NCBI GenBank assembly: GCA_023411375.1
Contig: JAEYOW010000050.1
Span: 35,899 to 99,898 of the forward strand
Direction of reading: 5' to 3'
Source of the DNA: Bacillota bacterium
GTDB taxonomy: Bacteria > Bacillota > Clostridia > Christensenellales > Aristaeellaceae
DNA: 64,000 nt
Positions within the stretch are counted from its first letter, which is position 1. The number at the start of each line of letters is the position of its first letter. Both the position numbers and the translations under genes were made by a program. Shown here piece after piece: positions 33,426-42,654 of this stretch. Under the pieces are notes generated by a model, which was not told the DNA's origin, searched no databases, and was given only the letters and a program-made list of their open reading frames with translations.

Positions 33426-35681
33426 ATGGTCGCGCAGGTGATTGTGGACGTGGTGCATACCAATGTCGCCAAGCCCTTCTCCTACCTTGTGCCGGACGGC
33501 ATGGCGCTGGAGGTTGGCGCGCGTGTGAGCGTGCCCCTAGGCAGGCGGCAGGTGGACGGCTTCGTAGTGGAGCTGATCGGTGATGATCAGTTGCCCCGGG
33601 AGCTTCCAAGGGAAAAGCTGCGCCCTGTTTCAAAGCGGCTGGACGATTATCCGGCCTTGCTGCCCCCGCTGCTGGCTTTGGCGCGCGAGCTGGCGGAGGA
33701 GGCGCACTGTCCGCTTTCCGAAACGCTTCGCCTGATGCTGCCCGCCGCCATGCGTACAGGCCGCATTCAGCAGAAGCATGAGACTTTCGCGCAGCTAGCG
33801 ACAGGAGTCAACGCGGAGGCGGAGGCGGCCGGGCAGCGCCGCGCGCCCAAGCGCGCAACGCTGCTGCGCCTGCTGGCCGATGGAAAGCCGCATGGCATGA
33901 GCGAGCTATCGGAGCTGGTGGCAAATCCGCGCGACGCGCTGCGCGCCCTCGTGGAAAGCGGCCTGATCAGCCTTAGCGAACGCGAGGTGTTTCGCGCCCC
34001 GGACGGGGCTGCGGACGAGCCCCGCACCGTCGCCCCTCCATTGACGGACGGGCAGCGTGAGGCGCTGCGCGGCATGCTGCCTTCGCTTAGCGAGGGGAAA
34101 GGCTGCTTTTTACTGCACGGCGTTACCGGAAGCGGCAAGACCGAGGTATACCTCGCCATGGTCCGGCAGGCGCTTGAGCTTGGGCGAGGGGCCATCGTCC
34201 TTGTGCCGGAAATTGCCCTGACTCCGCAAATGGTGCGCTGGTTCCGGGGCCGTTTCGGTCCGGAAACCGCCGTGTTGCACAGCCGCCTGACGGAGGGCCA
34301 GCGCTATGACGAATGGCGCCGTATCCGCCTTGGACATGCCAGGGTGGTGGTGGGCGCCAGGTCCGCCATTTTTGCGCCGGTGGAAAAATTGGGGCTGATC
34401 GTTATCGACGAGGAGCACGAGCAAACCTATTTAAGCGATAAGCATCCGCGCTATGACGCGCGCCGCGTGGCCAAAAGCCGCTCCCGGCGCGAGGGCGCGA
34501 CGCTGGTATTAAGCAGTGCGACGCCCAGCATCCTTTCTTTTGCCATGGCCAGGCGCGGTGATTACACGCTGGTGGAAATGCCAGAGCGGGTTAACAACCG
34601 TCCGCTGCCGGGCGTTACCCTCGTGGATATGCGGCGCGAGCTGGAGGCGGGCAACCGCTCTATCTTCAGCCTGCTGCTCACACAGAAACTGAACGAGTGC
34701 ATGGCGCGGGGCGAGCAGGCGATGCTGTTTTTAAACCGGCGCGGTTTTAATACGTTTGTCAGTTGCCGCAGCTGCGGCTATGTGGTCAAGTGCGAGCAGT
34801 GCGATTTGAGCATGACCTTGCACCGCGAACCCGGCGGGGAGGACGCGGGCGAGCTGCGTTGCCACATGTGCGGCGCGGTCAAGCCTCCGCCCGGCGTATG
34901 TCCCGAATGCGGCAGCAAGTATATCCGCTATTTCGGCAGCGGCACCCAGCGCGTGGAGGAGGAGATGCGAAAGCTTTTCCCGAATGTGAAAACCGTGCGC
35001 ATGGATATTGATACCACGAAGGGCCGCGACGCTCATGCCAGGCTGTTGGCTGAGTTTGGGCAGGGCAGGGCGCAGGTGCTGATCGGCACGCAGATGATTG
35101 CCAAGGGACTTGATTTTCCGCGTGTGACGCTCGTGGGCGTGGTGGCGGCGGATATGACGCTGAATCTGCCGGATTATCGCGCGCCGGAACGCACGTTTCA
35201 GCTGATTACGCAGGTGGCGGGCCGCGCGGGCCGCGCGGACAGCCCCGGCGAGGTAATTGTGCAGACGTATAAGCCTGATCATCCTTGCCTGCTGGCGGCG
35301 GCCGATCAGGACTACCGCGCTTTCTTTGAGATGGAGTTCAGCCGGCGGCGCGCCGGTCTGTATCCTCCATTTACGTTGCTGGCGCGCCTTTTGGTGGAGA
35401 GCGGGCGGGAGGCGGATGCGAAGGAAATGGCCGACCGCCTGTACGAAACGGTGCAGACCTTTCTGCTGGCTCACCCGGCGCAGAAAAAGCGCGTGCTGAT
35501 GGTGCGCGTGGACGAGGCGCCCGTCAAGCGCATACGCGGTCAGTTCCGCTATCATGTGCTTATGAAGCTGTTCGACCATGCGGACGCGGCGCCGGTGCTG
35601 AGGCTGCTTTCAGAGCTGAGCAACGTAAGCGACGAGCAGTGCCGGGTTTACTGCGAGGTTAACCCGGCGACGATGATGTAA
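33426..35681 (+). CDS. priA: Primosomal protein N-prime (replication restart helicase PriA)
   Basis: A 751-residue helicase. The N-terminal 3-prime-binding domain reads NVAKPFSYLVPDG and RVSVPLGRRQVDGFVV. Walker A is GVTGSGKTEVY and the DEAH-like box is VIDEEHEQTY. Two zinc sites follow (SCRSCGYVVKCEQC and CHMCGA, CPECGS), then GTQMIAKGLDFP and QVAGRAGRA of helicase domain 2. PriA reloads the replisome at stalled forks. It begins 20 bases after the carboxypeptidase gene and starts the def-fmt-rsmB run. Confidence 0.97.
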   Translation: MVAQVIVDVVHTNVAKPFSYLVPDGMALEVGARVSVPLGRRQVDGFVVELIGDDQLPRELPREKLRPVSKRLDDYPALLPPLLALARELAEEAHCPLSETLRLMLPAAMRTGRIQQKHETFAQLATGVNAEAEAAGQRRAPKRATLLRLLADGKPHGMSELSELVANPRDALRALVESGLISLSEREVFRAPDGAADEPRTVAPPLTDGQREALRGMLPSLSEGKGCFLLHGVTGSGKTEVYLAMVRQALELGRGAIVLVPEIALTPQMVRWFRGRFGPETAVLHSRLTEGQRYDEWRRIRLGHARVVVGARSAIFAPVEKLGLIVIDEEHEQTYLSDKHPRYDARRVAKSRSRREGATLVLSSATPSILSFAMARRGDYTLVEMPERVNNRPLPGVTLVDMRRELEAGNRSIFSLLLTQKLNECMARGEQAMLFLNRRGFNTFVSCRSCGYVVKCEQCDLSMTLHREPGGEDAGELRCHMCGAVKPPPGVCPECGSKYIRYFGSGTQRVEEEMRKLFPNVKTVRMDIDTTKGRDAHARLLAEFGQGRAQVLIGTQMIAKGLDFPRVTLVGVVAADMTLNLPDYRAPERTFQLITQVAGRAGRADSPGEVIVQTYKPDHPCLLAAADQDYRAFFEMEFSRRRAGLYPPFTLLARLLVESGREADAKEMADRLYETVQTFLLAHPAQKKRVLMVRVDEAPVKRIRGQFRYHVLMKLFDHADAAPVLRLLSELSNVSDEQCRVYCEVNPATMM

Positions 35682-35694
35682 AGGAGTTTTTCAT

Positions 35695-36201
35695 ATGGCG
35701 ACGAGAAGAATTGTGGAAATTGGCGACGACAAGCTGCGCAAGCACGCAAAGCCCGTTGAGAAGTTTGACAGGCGTCTTCAGACGCTGCTGCGCGATATGG
35801 CTGAAACCATGTATAAGGCGGAGGGCGTCGGCCTTGCCGCGCCGCAGGTGGGCATCCTGCGCCGCGTGGTGGTTGTGGATGTGGGGGATGGGCTTATTGA
35901 GCTGGTTAACCCGGAGATCATCCGCGTGGAGGGCGAGCAGACGGGGCCGGAGGGCTGCCTGAGCGTACCCGGCCGCAGCGGAATTGTCATTCGGCCCAAT
36001 TCCGTGACTGTTCGCGCGCAGGATGCGCAGGGGAATTTTTTCGAGGTGTCCGGAGAGGAATTTTTGGCTCGCGCTTTCTGCCACGAGATTGATCATCTGG
36101 ACGGCATCCTGTATGTGGACAAAATGGAGCGCGAGATTTTCCCGGAGGAGGAACAGGAAGAAGAGCCTGAAAAGGTCGGCGGCGGGGAGAAAGAAGCCTG
36201 A
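35695..36201 (+). CDS. def: Peptide deformylase
   Basis: A 168-residue metalloenzyme that removes the formyl group from nascent proteins. All three motifs are present: GVGLAAPQVG, EGCLSVPG with metal ligand Cys88, and CHEIDHLDG with His130, Glu131 and His134. The Glu-rich C-terminal tail (EEEQEEEPEK) is extra. AAGGAG precedes the ATG, 13 bases after priA. It is paired with fmt, which adds the formyl group to initiator tRNA. Confidence 0.97.
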   Translation: MATRRIVEIGDDKLRKHAKPVEKFDRRLQTLLRDMAETMYKAEGVGLAAPQVGILRRVVVVDVGDGLIELVNPEIIRVEGEQTGPEGCLSVPGRSGIVIRPNSVTVRAQDAQGNFFEVSGEEFLARAFCHEIDHLDGILYVDKMEREIFPEEEQEEEPEKVGGGEKEA

Positions 36202-36249
36202 GAATGCTTTTTTCGGCCTGTTTGTACATGGAGAGGGGATGGCTAACGA

Positions 36250-37191
36250 ATGAGCTTGCGCGTGGTTTTTATGGGTACGCCGGATTTTGCGGTGCCGTCG
36301 CTTCAGGCGTTGCTTGAGGCGGGTTATGAGGTCATCGGCGTGTTTACCCAGCCGGACAGGCCCAAAGGGCGCGGCGGAAAGGTACAGATGAGCCCGGTGA
36401 AGGAATGCGCGCTGAAACATGGCATTCCTGTATTTCAGCCGCTGAAGATCCGGGTGGACGGGTTGGAGCCCCTTCGTGAGCTCGCGCCGGATTTGTGTGT
36501 GACGGCGGCCTTTGGGCAGATTTTATCGCAGGAAGTGCTGGATGTGCCGGGATTGGGCACGGTAAACGTGCATGCCTCTTTGTTGCCGCGCCACCGGGGA
36601 GCGGCGCCCGTGCAGTGGGCCGTTTTGCAAGGCGATAGCCTCACGGGCGTGACGACCATGCTGACGGACCGCGGGATTGATACGGGGGATATGCTGCTCA
36701 AGGCGGAACTGCCCATCGGGGAAGAGGATACGGCGGGATCGTTGCTGGATAAGCTCTCCTATACCGGGGCAGGCCTTTTGATTGAAACGCTGCGCCGGCT
36801 GGAAGCCGGAACCTGTCCCCGTGAAAAGCAGGACGAGGCGCAAAGCACCTACGATCCCATGCTTAAAAAGGAAATGGGCCTGATTGACTTTACGGAGGCG
36901 CCTTCGCGGTGCGTAAACCGGGTTCGCGCCATGAACCCATGGCCATGCGCCTATGCGCCGCTTGCGGAGGGCGTGCTGAGAGTCTGGCGCGCCCGTGCCG
37001 CCGAGGGTTGTGGGAAGGCCGGAACCGTGCTGCGGGCAGATAAAAAGGATGGACTGGTGGTCGCCACGGGCGATGGTGCAATGGAACTGTGCGAAATTCA
37101 GGCGCCCAATGCCAAGCGCATGGACGCAAGGGCGTTTCTGCTTGGGCACCCAATCACACCCGGCAAATTATTGAGTGAGGTACGTTTATGA
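36250..37191 (+). CDS. fmt: Methionyl-tRNA formyltransferase
   Basis: A 313-residue enzyme transferring formyl from 10-formyl-THF to initiator Met-tRNA. The N-terminal domain has FMGTPDFAVPSL and QPDRPKGRGGK. The active site lies in VNVHASLLPRHRGAAPVQW and DRGIDTGDML. The C-terminal OB-like domain starts near residue 205 (RVRAMNPWPCAYA). It overlaps the rsmB start (ATGA). A tiny ATG-TGA frame just before ATG 36250 seems to have no role. Confidence 0.97.
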   Translation: MSLRVVFMGTPDFAVPSLQALLEAGYEVIGVFTQPDRPKGRGGKVQMSPVKECALKHGIPVFQPLKIRVDGLEPLRELAPDLCVTAAFGQILSQEVLDVPGLGTVNVHASLLPRHRGAAPVQWAVLQGDSLTGVTTMLTDRGIDTGDMLLKAELPIGEEDTAGSLLDKLSYTGAGLLIETLRRLEAGTCPREKQDEAQSTYDPMLKKEMGLIDFTEAPSRCVNRVRAMNPWPCAYAPLAEGVLRVWRARAAEGCGKAGTVLRADKKDGLVVATGDGAMELCEIQAPNAKRMDARAFLLGHPITPGKLLSEVRL

Positions 37192-38870
37192 CGGATGATC
37201 AGAGGCGCGGAGCCAGTGGAAACAGGCCTGAGAAGAAGAATGGCGCCAAACAACCCGCGCGCACTGGCTACGCGCGTCCCGCAGGCGGAGCAAAGCCGGG
37301 GGAGAAGCGCTACGGGCGGCCCGCGGGCGCAAGCGGAGAAAAGCCGGTTTACGGTGAGGGCGGCAAGCCCGCGCGCACTGGCTACGCGCGTCCTGCGGGT
37401 GGGGCAAAGCCGGGGGAGAAGCGCTACGGGCGGCCGTCGGGTACGGCTGGAATGCGCCCGGCGCAGGGTAAAGGCGGTTTCGCCCGCCCGGTGGTCAAAG
37501 CGGTGCAGAGAGAGCCGGAGGAAAGCACAGGCCTGAGCATGAATGCGCGCCGCGTAGCGCTCGACGTGCTGTGCGACGTCCATCAGAAGGGCGCGTTTGC
37601 GGGCCTGAGCCTTGACGAACATCTTCGCGCCGCGCGCCTCAGCCCGGAGGACCGGCGTTTGGTGACGAGCATCGTCTACGGTACGCTGGAAAACGAAATT
37701 CGAATTGACTTTGCCCTGGACAGGCTGATGGATCATCCCACGCACGAACCCGTTCAACGCGATATCCTGCGTATGAGCGCGTATCAAATTTTGTTTTTGG
37801 ACCGCGTGCCGGACAGCGCCGCCGTCAACGAGGGCGTCAAGCTGGTCAAGGCTATGGGCATGGAGGCGGCATCCGGTTTTATCAACGCTGTGCTGCGCAA
37901 TCTCACCCGGGGCAAGGCGGAGATGGAATGGCCCCAACGGGAGGACGGCCTGCGGGAATACCTCAACGTGATGGGCAGCATGCCCCTGTGGATTGTGGAC
38001 AGGCTGACCGAAGCCTATGGCGGGGAAGAGGCCGAGCGCGTGGTGATGTACCGCGAAAATGAGCATCCTGTCGTGATGCGGCCTAACCTTACCCGTCTGG
38101 ATGACGCGGCGTTTGAGGCCATGTTGCAAAAGAAGGAATGGCGGTTTGAGCGCGGCCTTGCTCCGCATTCGTTTTTGGTTTACGGCGCTTCCGAAATCAC
38201 GTTTGACAAGGACTATCAGAGCGGACTGTTCTCCATTCAGGGTCAGAGCAGCATGCTCGCGGCCGAGGCCGTACAGGCAAAGCCCGGCATGAAGGTACTG
38301 GACGCCTGCGCCGCCCCGGGCGGAAAATCCGCCTACCTGTGCGAGAGCATGCAGATGACGGGGCGCGTGTTCGCATGGGAGCTGCATGAAAAGCGCGCTT
38401 TGCTGCTGGAGGGGGTTAAGCGCCGCCTGAGGCTGGAAAACCTGCGCATTTCCGTCAGGGACGCCTCAGAGCACCGTCCGGATATGGACGGCACGCTGGA
38501 CGCCGTCCTGCTGGACGCGCCATGCAGCGGGCTGGGCGTGATGGTACAAAAGCCGGATGTGAAACTGCGCGTGAAGGAAGAGGATGTTCAGGCCATTGTT
38601 CAGGCGCAGAAGAAGCTGCTTTCCGTCCTCTGCCGCTACGTAAAGCCGGGCGGTACGCTGGTGTACAGCACCTGCTCCATCCTGCCGGAGGAAAACGCGG
38701 AGCAGGTCGAGGCGTTTTTGGAAGGGCATCCGGAATTCAGCGTGGAGCCGCTGCCGCTTTCATTCCCAGAGGCGCTCAGGCGCGAGCAGTCGTCGTTTGG
38801 CTTGCAACTGCTGGGCTGCCGCGACGGGGTGGAGGGTTTCTTCATCGCCCGCATGCGGAGGAAACGTTGA
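37188..38870 (+). CDS. rsmB: 16S rRNA cytosine-C5 methyltransferase RsmB with repeat-bearing basic N-terminus
   Basis: A 560-residue protein, about 110 longer than usual. Residues 1-110 are a low-complexity basic region with two near-copies of a 23-residue unit (ARTGYARP, GEKRYGRP). The NusB-like RNA-binding domain follows (about 117-250), then the methyltransferase: DACAAPGGKSAYL binds SAM, and the two catalytic cysteines lie in DAPCSGLG and YSTCSILPEEN. It methylates C967 of 16S rRNA. It overlaps fmt by four bases and rlmN by one. Confidence 0.94.
   Translation: MTDDQRRGASGNRPEKKNGAKQPARTGYARPAGGAKPGEKRYGRPAGASGEKPVYGEGGKPARTGYARPAGGAKPGEKRYGRPSGTAGMRPAQGKGGFARPVVKAVQREPEESTGLSMNARRVALDVLCDVHQKGAFAGLSLDEHLRAARLSPEDRRLVTSIVYGTLENEIRIDFALDRLMDHPTHEPVQRDILRMSAYQILFLDRVPDSAAVNEGVKLVKAMGMEAASGFINAVLRNLTRGKAEMEWPQREDGLREYLNVMGSMPLWIVDRLTEAYGGEEAERVVMYRENEHPVVMRPNLTRLDDAAFEAMLQKKEWRFERGLAPHSFLVYGASEITFDKDYQSGLFSIQGQSSMLAAEAVQAKPGMKVLDACAAPGGKSAYLCESMQMTGRVFAWELHEKRALLLEGVKRRLRLENLRISVRDASEHRPDMDGTLDAVLLDAPCSGLGVMVQKPDVKLRVKEEDVQAIVQAQKKLLSVLCRYVKPGGTLVYSTCSILPEENAEQVEAFLEGHPEFSVEPLPLSFPEALRREQSSFGLQLLGCRDGVEGFFIARMRRKR
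37254..37437 (+). repeat. Direct repeat inside rsmB, 70-base units at 114-base period
   Basis: Copies at about 37254-37323 and 37368-37437 differ at only a few bases. The period is 38 codons, so the reading frame is kept. The repeated peptide is rich in Arg, Lys, Gly, Pro and Tyr. Confidence 0.85.
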
Positions 38871-39913
38871 TGGCGGAAAAGCGCGTTTTGCTCGACCTGA
38901 CGCTCGATGAGCTGAAGGCCTATCTGGCGGAGCTGGGCCAGCCCGCCTTCCGCGCGGGGCAGGTATTTCAATGGCTTCACAAAGGCGCCGCCTTTGCGCA
39001 GATGCAAAACATTCCCAAGGAGCTTCGCTCAGCGCTTGAGGAAAAATGTTATGATCTGCCCATGTCGCTTCATCGGACGTTTCCGTCGCAGAAGGACGAG
39101 ACGGTCAAGTTTCTATTCGCATGCCATGATCAAAACCTGATCGAGGGCGTTCTGATGCGCTACCATTATGGTTATTCGCTTTGTATCTCCACCCAGGTGG
39201 GGTGCAAGATGGGTTGCGCCTTTTGCGCCAGCACGCTGAGCGGTTGCGTTCGCAACCTGAGCGCGGGCGAGATGCTTTCGCAGGTGCTGCTGGCCAACCG
39301 CTATCTGGACGGCAGCGGGAAGGTTGGGCATATTGTGCTGATGGGTAGCGGGGAGCCGATGGACAACTACGAAAACACAGTCCGATTTCTTCGCCTCGTC
39401 AACGATCCGAATGGCCTGAATTTAAGTTTGCGTAACATATCCGTGAGCACCTGCGGACTCGTCCCGCAGATTCGCCGGCTTGCGGAGGAAGGGCTGGCGG
39501 TTACGCTGAGCATTTCATTGCATGCGCCAAACGATGAAATCAGGCGGCAGATCATGCCCGTTGCGCACACATGGCCCATATTGGAACTGATGGGCGCGGT
39601 TAGGGAATATGTGGAAAAAACGGGCCGCCGCGTGGTGTTTGAATATGCTCTTATCGATAAGTTCAACAGCGCGCCCGCACAGGCGAAGGAGCTTGCGCGG
39701 CTGGTACGCGGGCTGCAATGCCACGTTAACCTGATTCCCCTGAACCATGTGGACGAGCGAAGCCTCGCGCCTGCCGCGCCGGAGGCGGTCAGGACGTTTC
39801 TTCGCACGCTGGAAGAGCAGCACGTATCGGCTACCGTGCGCCGGGAGATGGGGACGGACATCGGCGGCGCGTGCGGTCAACTGCGAAGAAGGCACTTGCA
39901 ATCGGAGGCATAA
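38870..39913 (+). CDS. rlmN: Dual-specificity 23S rRNA/tRNA adenine-C2 methyltransferase RlmN
   Basis: A 347-residue radical-SAM enzyme. The start ATG overlaps the rsmB stop (TGATG). The cluster cysteines are Cys112, Cys116 and Cys119 in GCKMGCAFCAS. MGSGEPMDNY and SVSTCGLVPQIR are typical, and the methyl-carrying Cys lies near the C-terminus in GTDIGGACGQL. It methylates C2 of A2503 in 23S rRNA and A37 in tRNAs. It matches RlmN rather than Cfr in length and N-terminal domain. Confidence 0.96.
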   Translation: MAEKRVLLDLTLDELKAYLAELGQPAFRAGQVFQWLHKGAAFAQMQNIPKELRSALEEKCYDLPMSLHRTFPSQKDETVKFLFACHDQNLIEGVLMRYHYGYSLCISTQVGCKMGCAFCASTLSGCVRNLSAGEMLSQVLLANRYLDGSGKVGHIVLMGSGEPMDNYENTVRFLRLVNDPNGLNLSLRNISVSTCGLVPQIRRLAEEGLAVTLSISLHAPNDEIRRQIMPVAHTWPILELMGAVREYVEKTGRRVVFEYALIDKFNSAPAQAKELARLVRGLQCHVNLIPLNHVDERSLAPAAPEAVRTFLRTLEEQHVSATVRREMGTDIGGACGQLRRRHLQSEA

Positions 39914-39988
39914 CTTGCTACCATAGCAGGAACGGTGGAAATTGCGGACAGCCGCGCTTTTCAAGCGCGCTGTGAGAGGGAGGGTACC

Positions 39989-40699
39989 ATGCGGGTCTGG
40001 CAAAAGACACATCAGGGCTTGGTGCGGGCCAGTAATCAGGACAGCCTGCTTGTGGACGAGCACGTCTACGGCGTGGCGGACGGTATGGGCGGCCATAAGG
40101 GCGGCGAGACTGCCAGCCGCGTGGCTGTTCAGGTGCTGAAAAACGCTCTGCATGGCAAGAAGCCGGAGGAGCATGCGCTCCGCGTGGGTATCGAGGCGGC
40201 AAATCGCCGCGTTTTTGATATGGCCCGGCACGACGGCAACTTGAGCGGCATGGGCACCACCGTTACGCTGCTTTGGGAGGACGCCGGACAAGTGCTGATT
40301 GGGCACGTGGGAGACAGCCGCGCCTACCGGCTGCGTCAACACCGGCTGGAGCAGATTACGGAGGACCACAGCATTGTGGCCGAGCTGATGCGCAATAATG
40401 TCATCACCCCTGAAATGGCGAAAAACCATCCCTACAAAAACGTCATTACCCGGGCTGTGGGCATCGACCCGGCGGTGGTGCCCGATGTGTTTTGCTCGGA
40501 CAAGCGCGCGGGCGATCTCTGGCTTGTGTGTTCCGACGGCCTTTACAACATGGTCGGCGACGAGGCGATAGCCGAAGCGTTGGACGTGCTTTCACAGGAG
40601 GCGGCCGCAGACCGGCTGCTTGAGCTTGCGCTGGACCATGGCGGAACGGATAATATAAGCTTCGTTATCTGCCGCGTCACGGAGGTGGCCGCGCAATGA
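39989..40699 (+). CDS. prpC: PP2C-type serine/threonine phosphatase PrpC/Stp
   Basis: A 236-residue phosphatase beginning at ATG 39989, about five bases after GAGGGAGGG. Metal-binding motifs in order: ASNQDS, VADGMGGHKGGE, GMGTTVT, HVGDSRAYRL, VCSDGLYNMV and GGTDNISFV. It reverses PASTA-kinase phosphorylation, including of IreB, EF-Tu and division proteins in relatives. Its stop overlaps the prkC start (ATGA), so kinase and phosphatase are produced together. Confidence 0.96.
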   Translation: MRVWQKTHQGLVRASNQDSLLVDEHVYGVADGMGGHKGGETASRVAVQVLKNALHGKKPEEHALRVGIEAANRRVFDMARHDGNLSGMGTTVTLLWEDAGQVLIGHVGDSRAYRLRQHRLEQITEDHSIVAELMRNNVITPEMAKNHPYKNVITRAVGIDPAVVPDVFCSDKRAGDLWLVCSDGLYNMVGDEAIAEALDVLSQEAAADRLLELALDHGGTDNISFVICRVTEVAAQ

Positions 40700-42633
40700 T
40701 GAAGGGCATGGTTTTTGCCGAGCGTTATAAATTGGAGGATTTTATTGGACAGGGCGGCATGTCGCTTGTGTACCGCGCGGTGGATATCCGCACGGGCCAC
40801 AGCGTGGCGGTCAAGATTTTAAAAAGCGAATACAACAGCGACAAGGAGTTTCTCGAGCGTTTTCAGCGCGAGGCGCAGGCTGCGAGCCTGATGTCGCACC
40901 ACAATATCGTGAATCTGCTGGATGTGGGCGTTGAGGGCGACTACCGCTATCTGGTGCTGGAATATGTAAGCGGCAACACGCTCAAGGATATTATCCGTCA
41001 GCGCGGAAGGCTCAACACGGGCACCGCCATACAGATTACCATCCGCATTTTAAGCGCGCTTCAGCATGCGCACGACAATGGCATTATCCACCGCGACATC
41101 AAGCCGCAGAATGTGCTCGTGCATTCGGACGGACATGTGAAGGTGGCGGATTTCGGCATCGCGCGCATGACCAACGCCTTTACCATTAGCAAGGGGGACA
41201 CGGTGGTCGGATCCGTGCACTATTCCAGTCCCGAGCAGGCCACCGGCAGCGTGGTGGAGGCAACGAGCGATATTTACTCCACGGGCGTCGTAATGTATGA
41301 GATGCTCACGGGACGGGTACCGTTTGTAGGCGACACGCCCGTTTCCGTCGCCATGCAGCATATTCAGGACGCGCCGCCGCCCATTACCGACTTCGCGCCG
41401 GAAGCCCCGCCCGCCGTGGTGGCGGTGGTGATGAAGGCGCTTGAGAAGAACCCGAAAAACCGCTTTCAGAACGCCCGGGAAATGGCGGACGCGCTGATGC
41501 GGGCAAAGGAAGGCAAGCTTGATCCCGCGCTGATTGCCCCGACGATGCCGCCGGTACAGAATTCCGGAAGGACGCAAAACGTACAGCAGTCCGTCAGGCG
41601 CGTGCGTGAGCTAAGCCCGCGCCCAGCCGCTCAGGGCTCGGGCAGGCGGCCCGCGCCGGGACAGACGTCGCGCCACGCGCCCGTGCGCAGGAAAGGCAGC
41701 AGCAAGGCGGCGCAGATCGCGCTTTCTACCGTTGCGGTGGCCGGTGTGCTGACGCTTTTGGTGCTGGGCGTGATAAACGTTTACAACCAAATCGCAAACA
41801 GCGCCATCGCGCCGGACATCGTGGGCCTGAACGTGACGGACGCTATGGCGCTGGCCCGGCGGGAAGGACTTAACTGGCAGCAGACCGATATTAATCACGA
41901 GAGCCTGCCAGAGGGCACCGTGATCTCACAGATTCCCGAAGCGGATACGCAGATGGAAAAGGGCGACAGCCTGCTGGTAACGGTCAGTTTGGGGCCGGTA
42001 AACGCAACCATGCCAAACGTGACGGGACGGAGCTATGAGGAGGCGGCCACGCGGCTTAAGGAGCGCAACCTTGGAGGCATTGTGGTGATCAAGACCACCT
42101 CTACGGAGGCGGTGGGAACGGTGCTGGCGCAAAGCCCGCAGGCGGGGCAAAGCTATACGGTTGGGCAGAATGTGGAGCTGACGATTTCCGGCGGCAGCAC
42201 CATGGTGCCCGAGGTGACGGGCATGACGCAGGAGAAGGCGACCTCCGTCCTTCACGAAAACAGCCTGACCGTTGGGGAGCCCGTCTATGTCGAGGTAACG
42301 GACGAGTCGCAGGTGGGTCTGGTGATGGCGCAGAGCCCGGCGGGGGGGACGATGGCCGTGCTGGACGCGCCGGTTACCCTGACCGTGGCGGTCGCGAGCG
42401 AGCGCTATCAGGGTGAGATAAGCATTAATCCACCCCAGAGCGATAAGGACAGGACGCTGCGTGTTACGCTCATGGAAAACGGCCAGGAAGTTGTCAAGTA
42501 CGAGGGAACCATCGCGGCGGGCACGAACACCGCGATGCTGATTCCGGTATCATCCGACGAGGGCGGCGAGCTAACGTGCCGGATTTATCTGGACGGCGAG
42601 CTGTTCGCGGAAGAAACGGCGACGTTGCAATAG
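40696..42633 (+). CDS. prkC: PASTA-domain Ser/Thr kinase PrkC/Stk
   Basis: A 645-residue membrane kinase. The kinase domain (about 10-270) has GQGGMSLVY, VAVK with Lys40, IHRDIKPQN with Asp134, and ADFGIAR with Asp152. A basic juxtamembrane linker leads to one span (about 339-361). Outside are three PASTA repeats (about 369-437, 438-503, 504-570), which bind muropeptides or lipid II, then a beta-rich tail of 75 residues. In spore formers PrkC senses peptidoglycan fragments during germination. Likely targets in this window are IreB, SepF and DivIVA, which is inference. Confidence 0.96.
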   Translation: MMKGMVFAERYKLEDFIGQGGMSLVYRAVDIRTGHSVAVKILKSEYNSDKEFLERFQREAQAASLMSHHNIVNLLDVGVEGDYRYLVLEYVSGNTLKDIIRQRGRLNTGTAIQITIRILSALQHAHDNGIIHRDIKPQNVLVHSDGHVKVADFGIARMTNAFTISKGDTVVGSVHYSSPEQATGSVVEATSDIYSTGVVMYEMLTGRVPFVGDTPVSVAMQHIQDAPPPITDFAPEAPPAVVAVVMKALEKNPKNRFQNAREMADALMRAKEGKLDPALIAPTMPPVQNSGRTQNVQQSVRRVRELSPRPAAQGSGRRPAPGQTSRHAPVRRKGSSKAAQIALSTVAVAGVLTLLVLGVINVYNQIANSAIAPDIVGLNVTDAMALARREGLNWQQTDINHESLPEGTVISQIPEADTQMEKGDSLLVTVSLGPVNATMPNVTGRSYEEAATRLKERNLGGIVVIKTTSTEAVGTVLAQSPQAGQSYTVGQNVELTISGGSTMVPEVTGMTQEKATSVLHENSLTVGEPVYVEVTDESQVGLVMAQSPAGGTMAVLDAPVTLTVAVASERYQGEISINPPQSDKDRTLRVTLMENGQEVVKYEGTIAAGTNTAMLIPVSSDEGGELTCRIYLDGELFAEETATLQ

Positions 42634-42654
42634 CGATTGGGAGGGAATGAGAGG

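Noticed and set aside
37254..37437. Repeats considered as a CRISPR fragment
   Set aside because: Only two long in-frame coding units are present, with no short uniform repeats and spacers.
37098..38387. A 429-codon open frame on the minus strand across rsmB
   Set aside because: It is antisense to the methyltransferase and its repeats, and its product has no recognisable domain.
38870..39913. rlmN considered as a Cfr-type resistance methyltransferase
   Set aside because: The length, the N-terminal accessory domain and the position in the def-fmt-rsmB-prpC block all fit housekeeping RlmN.
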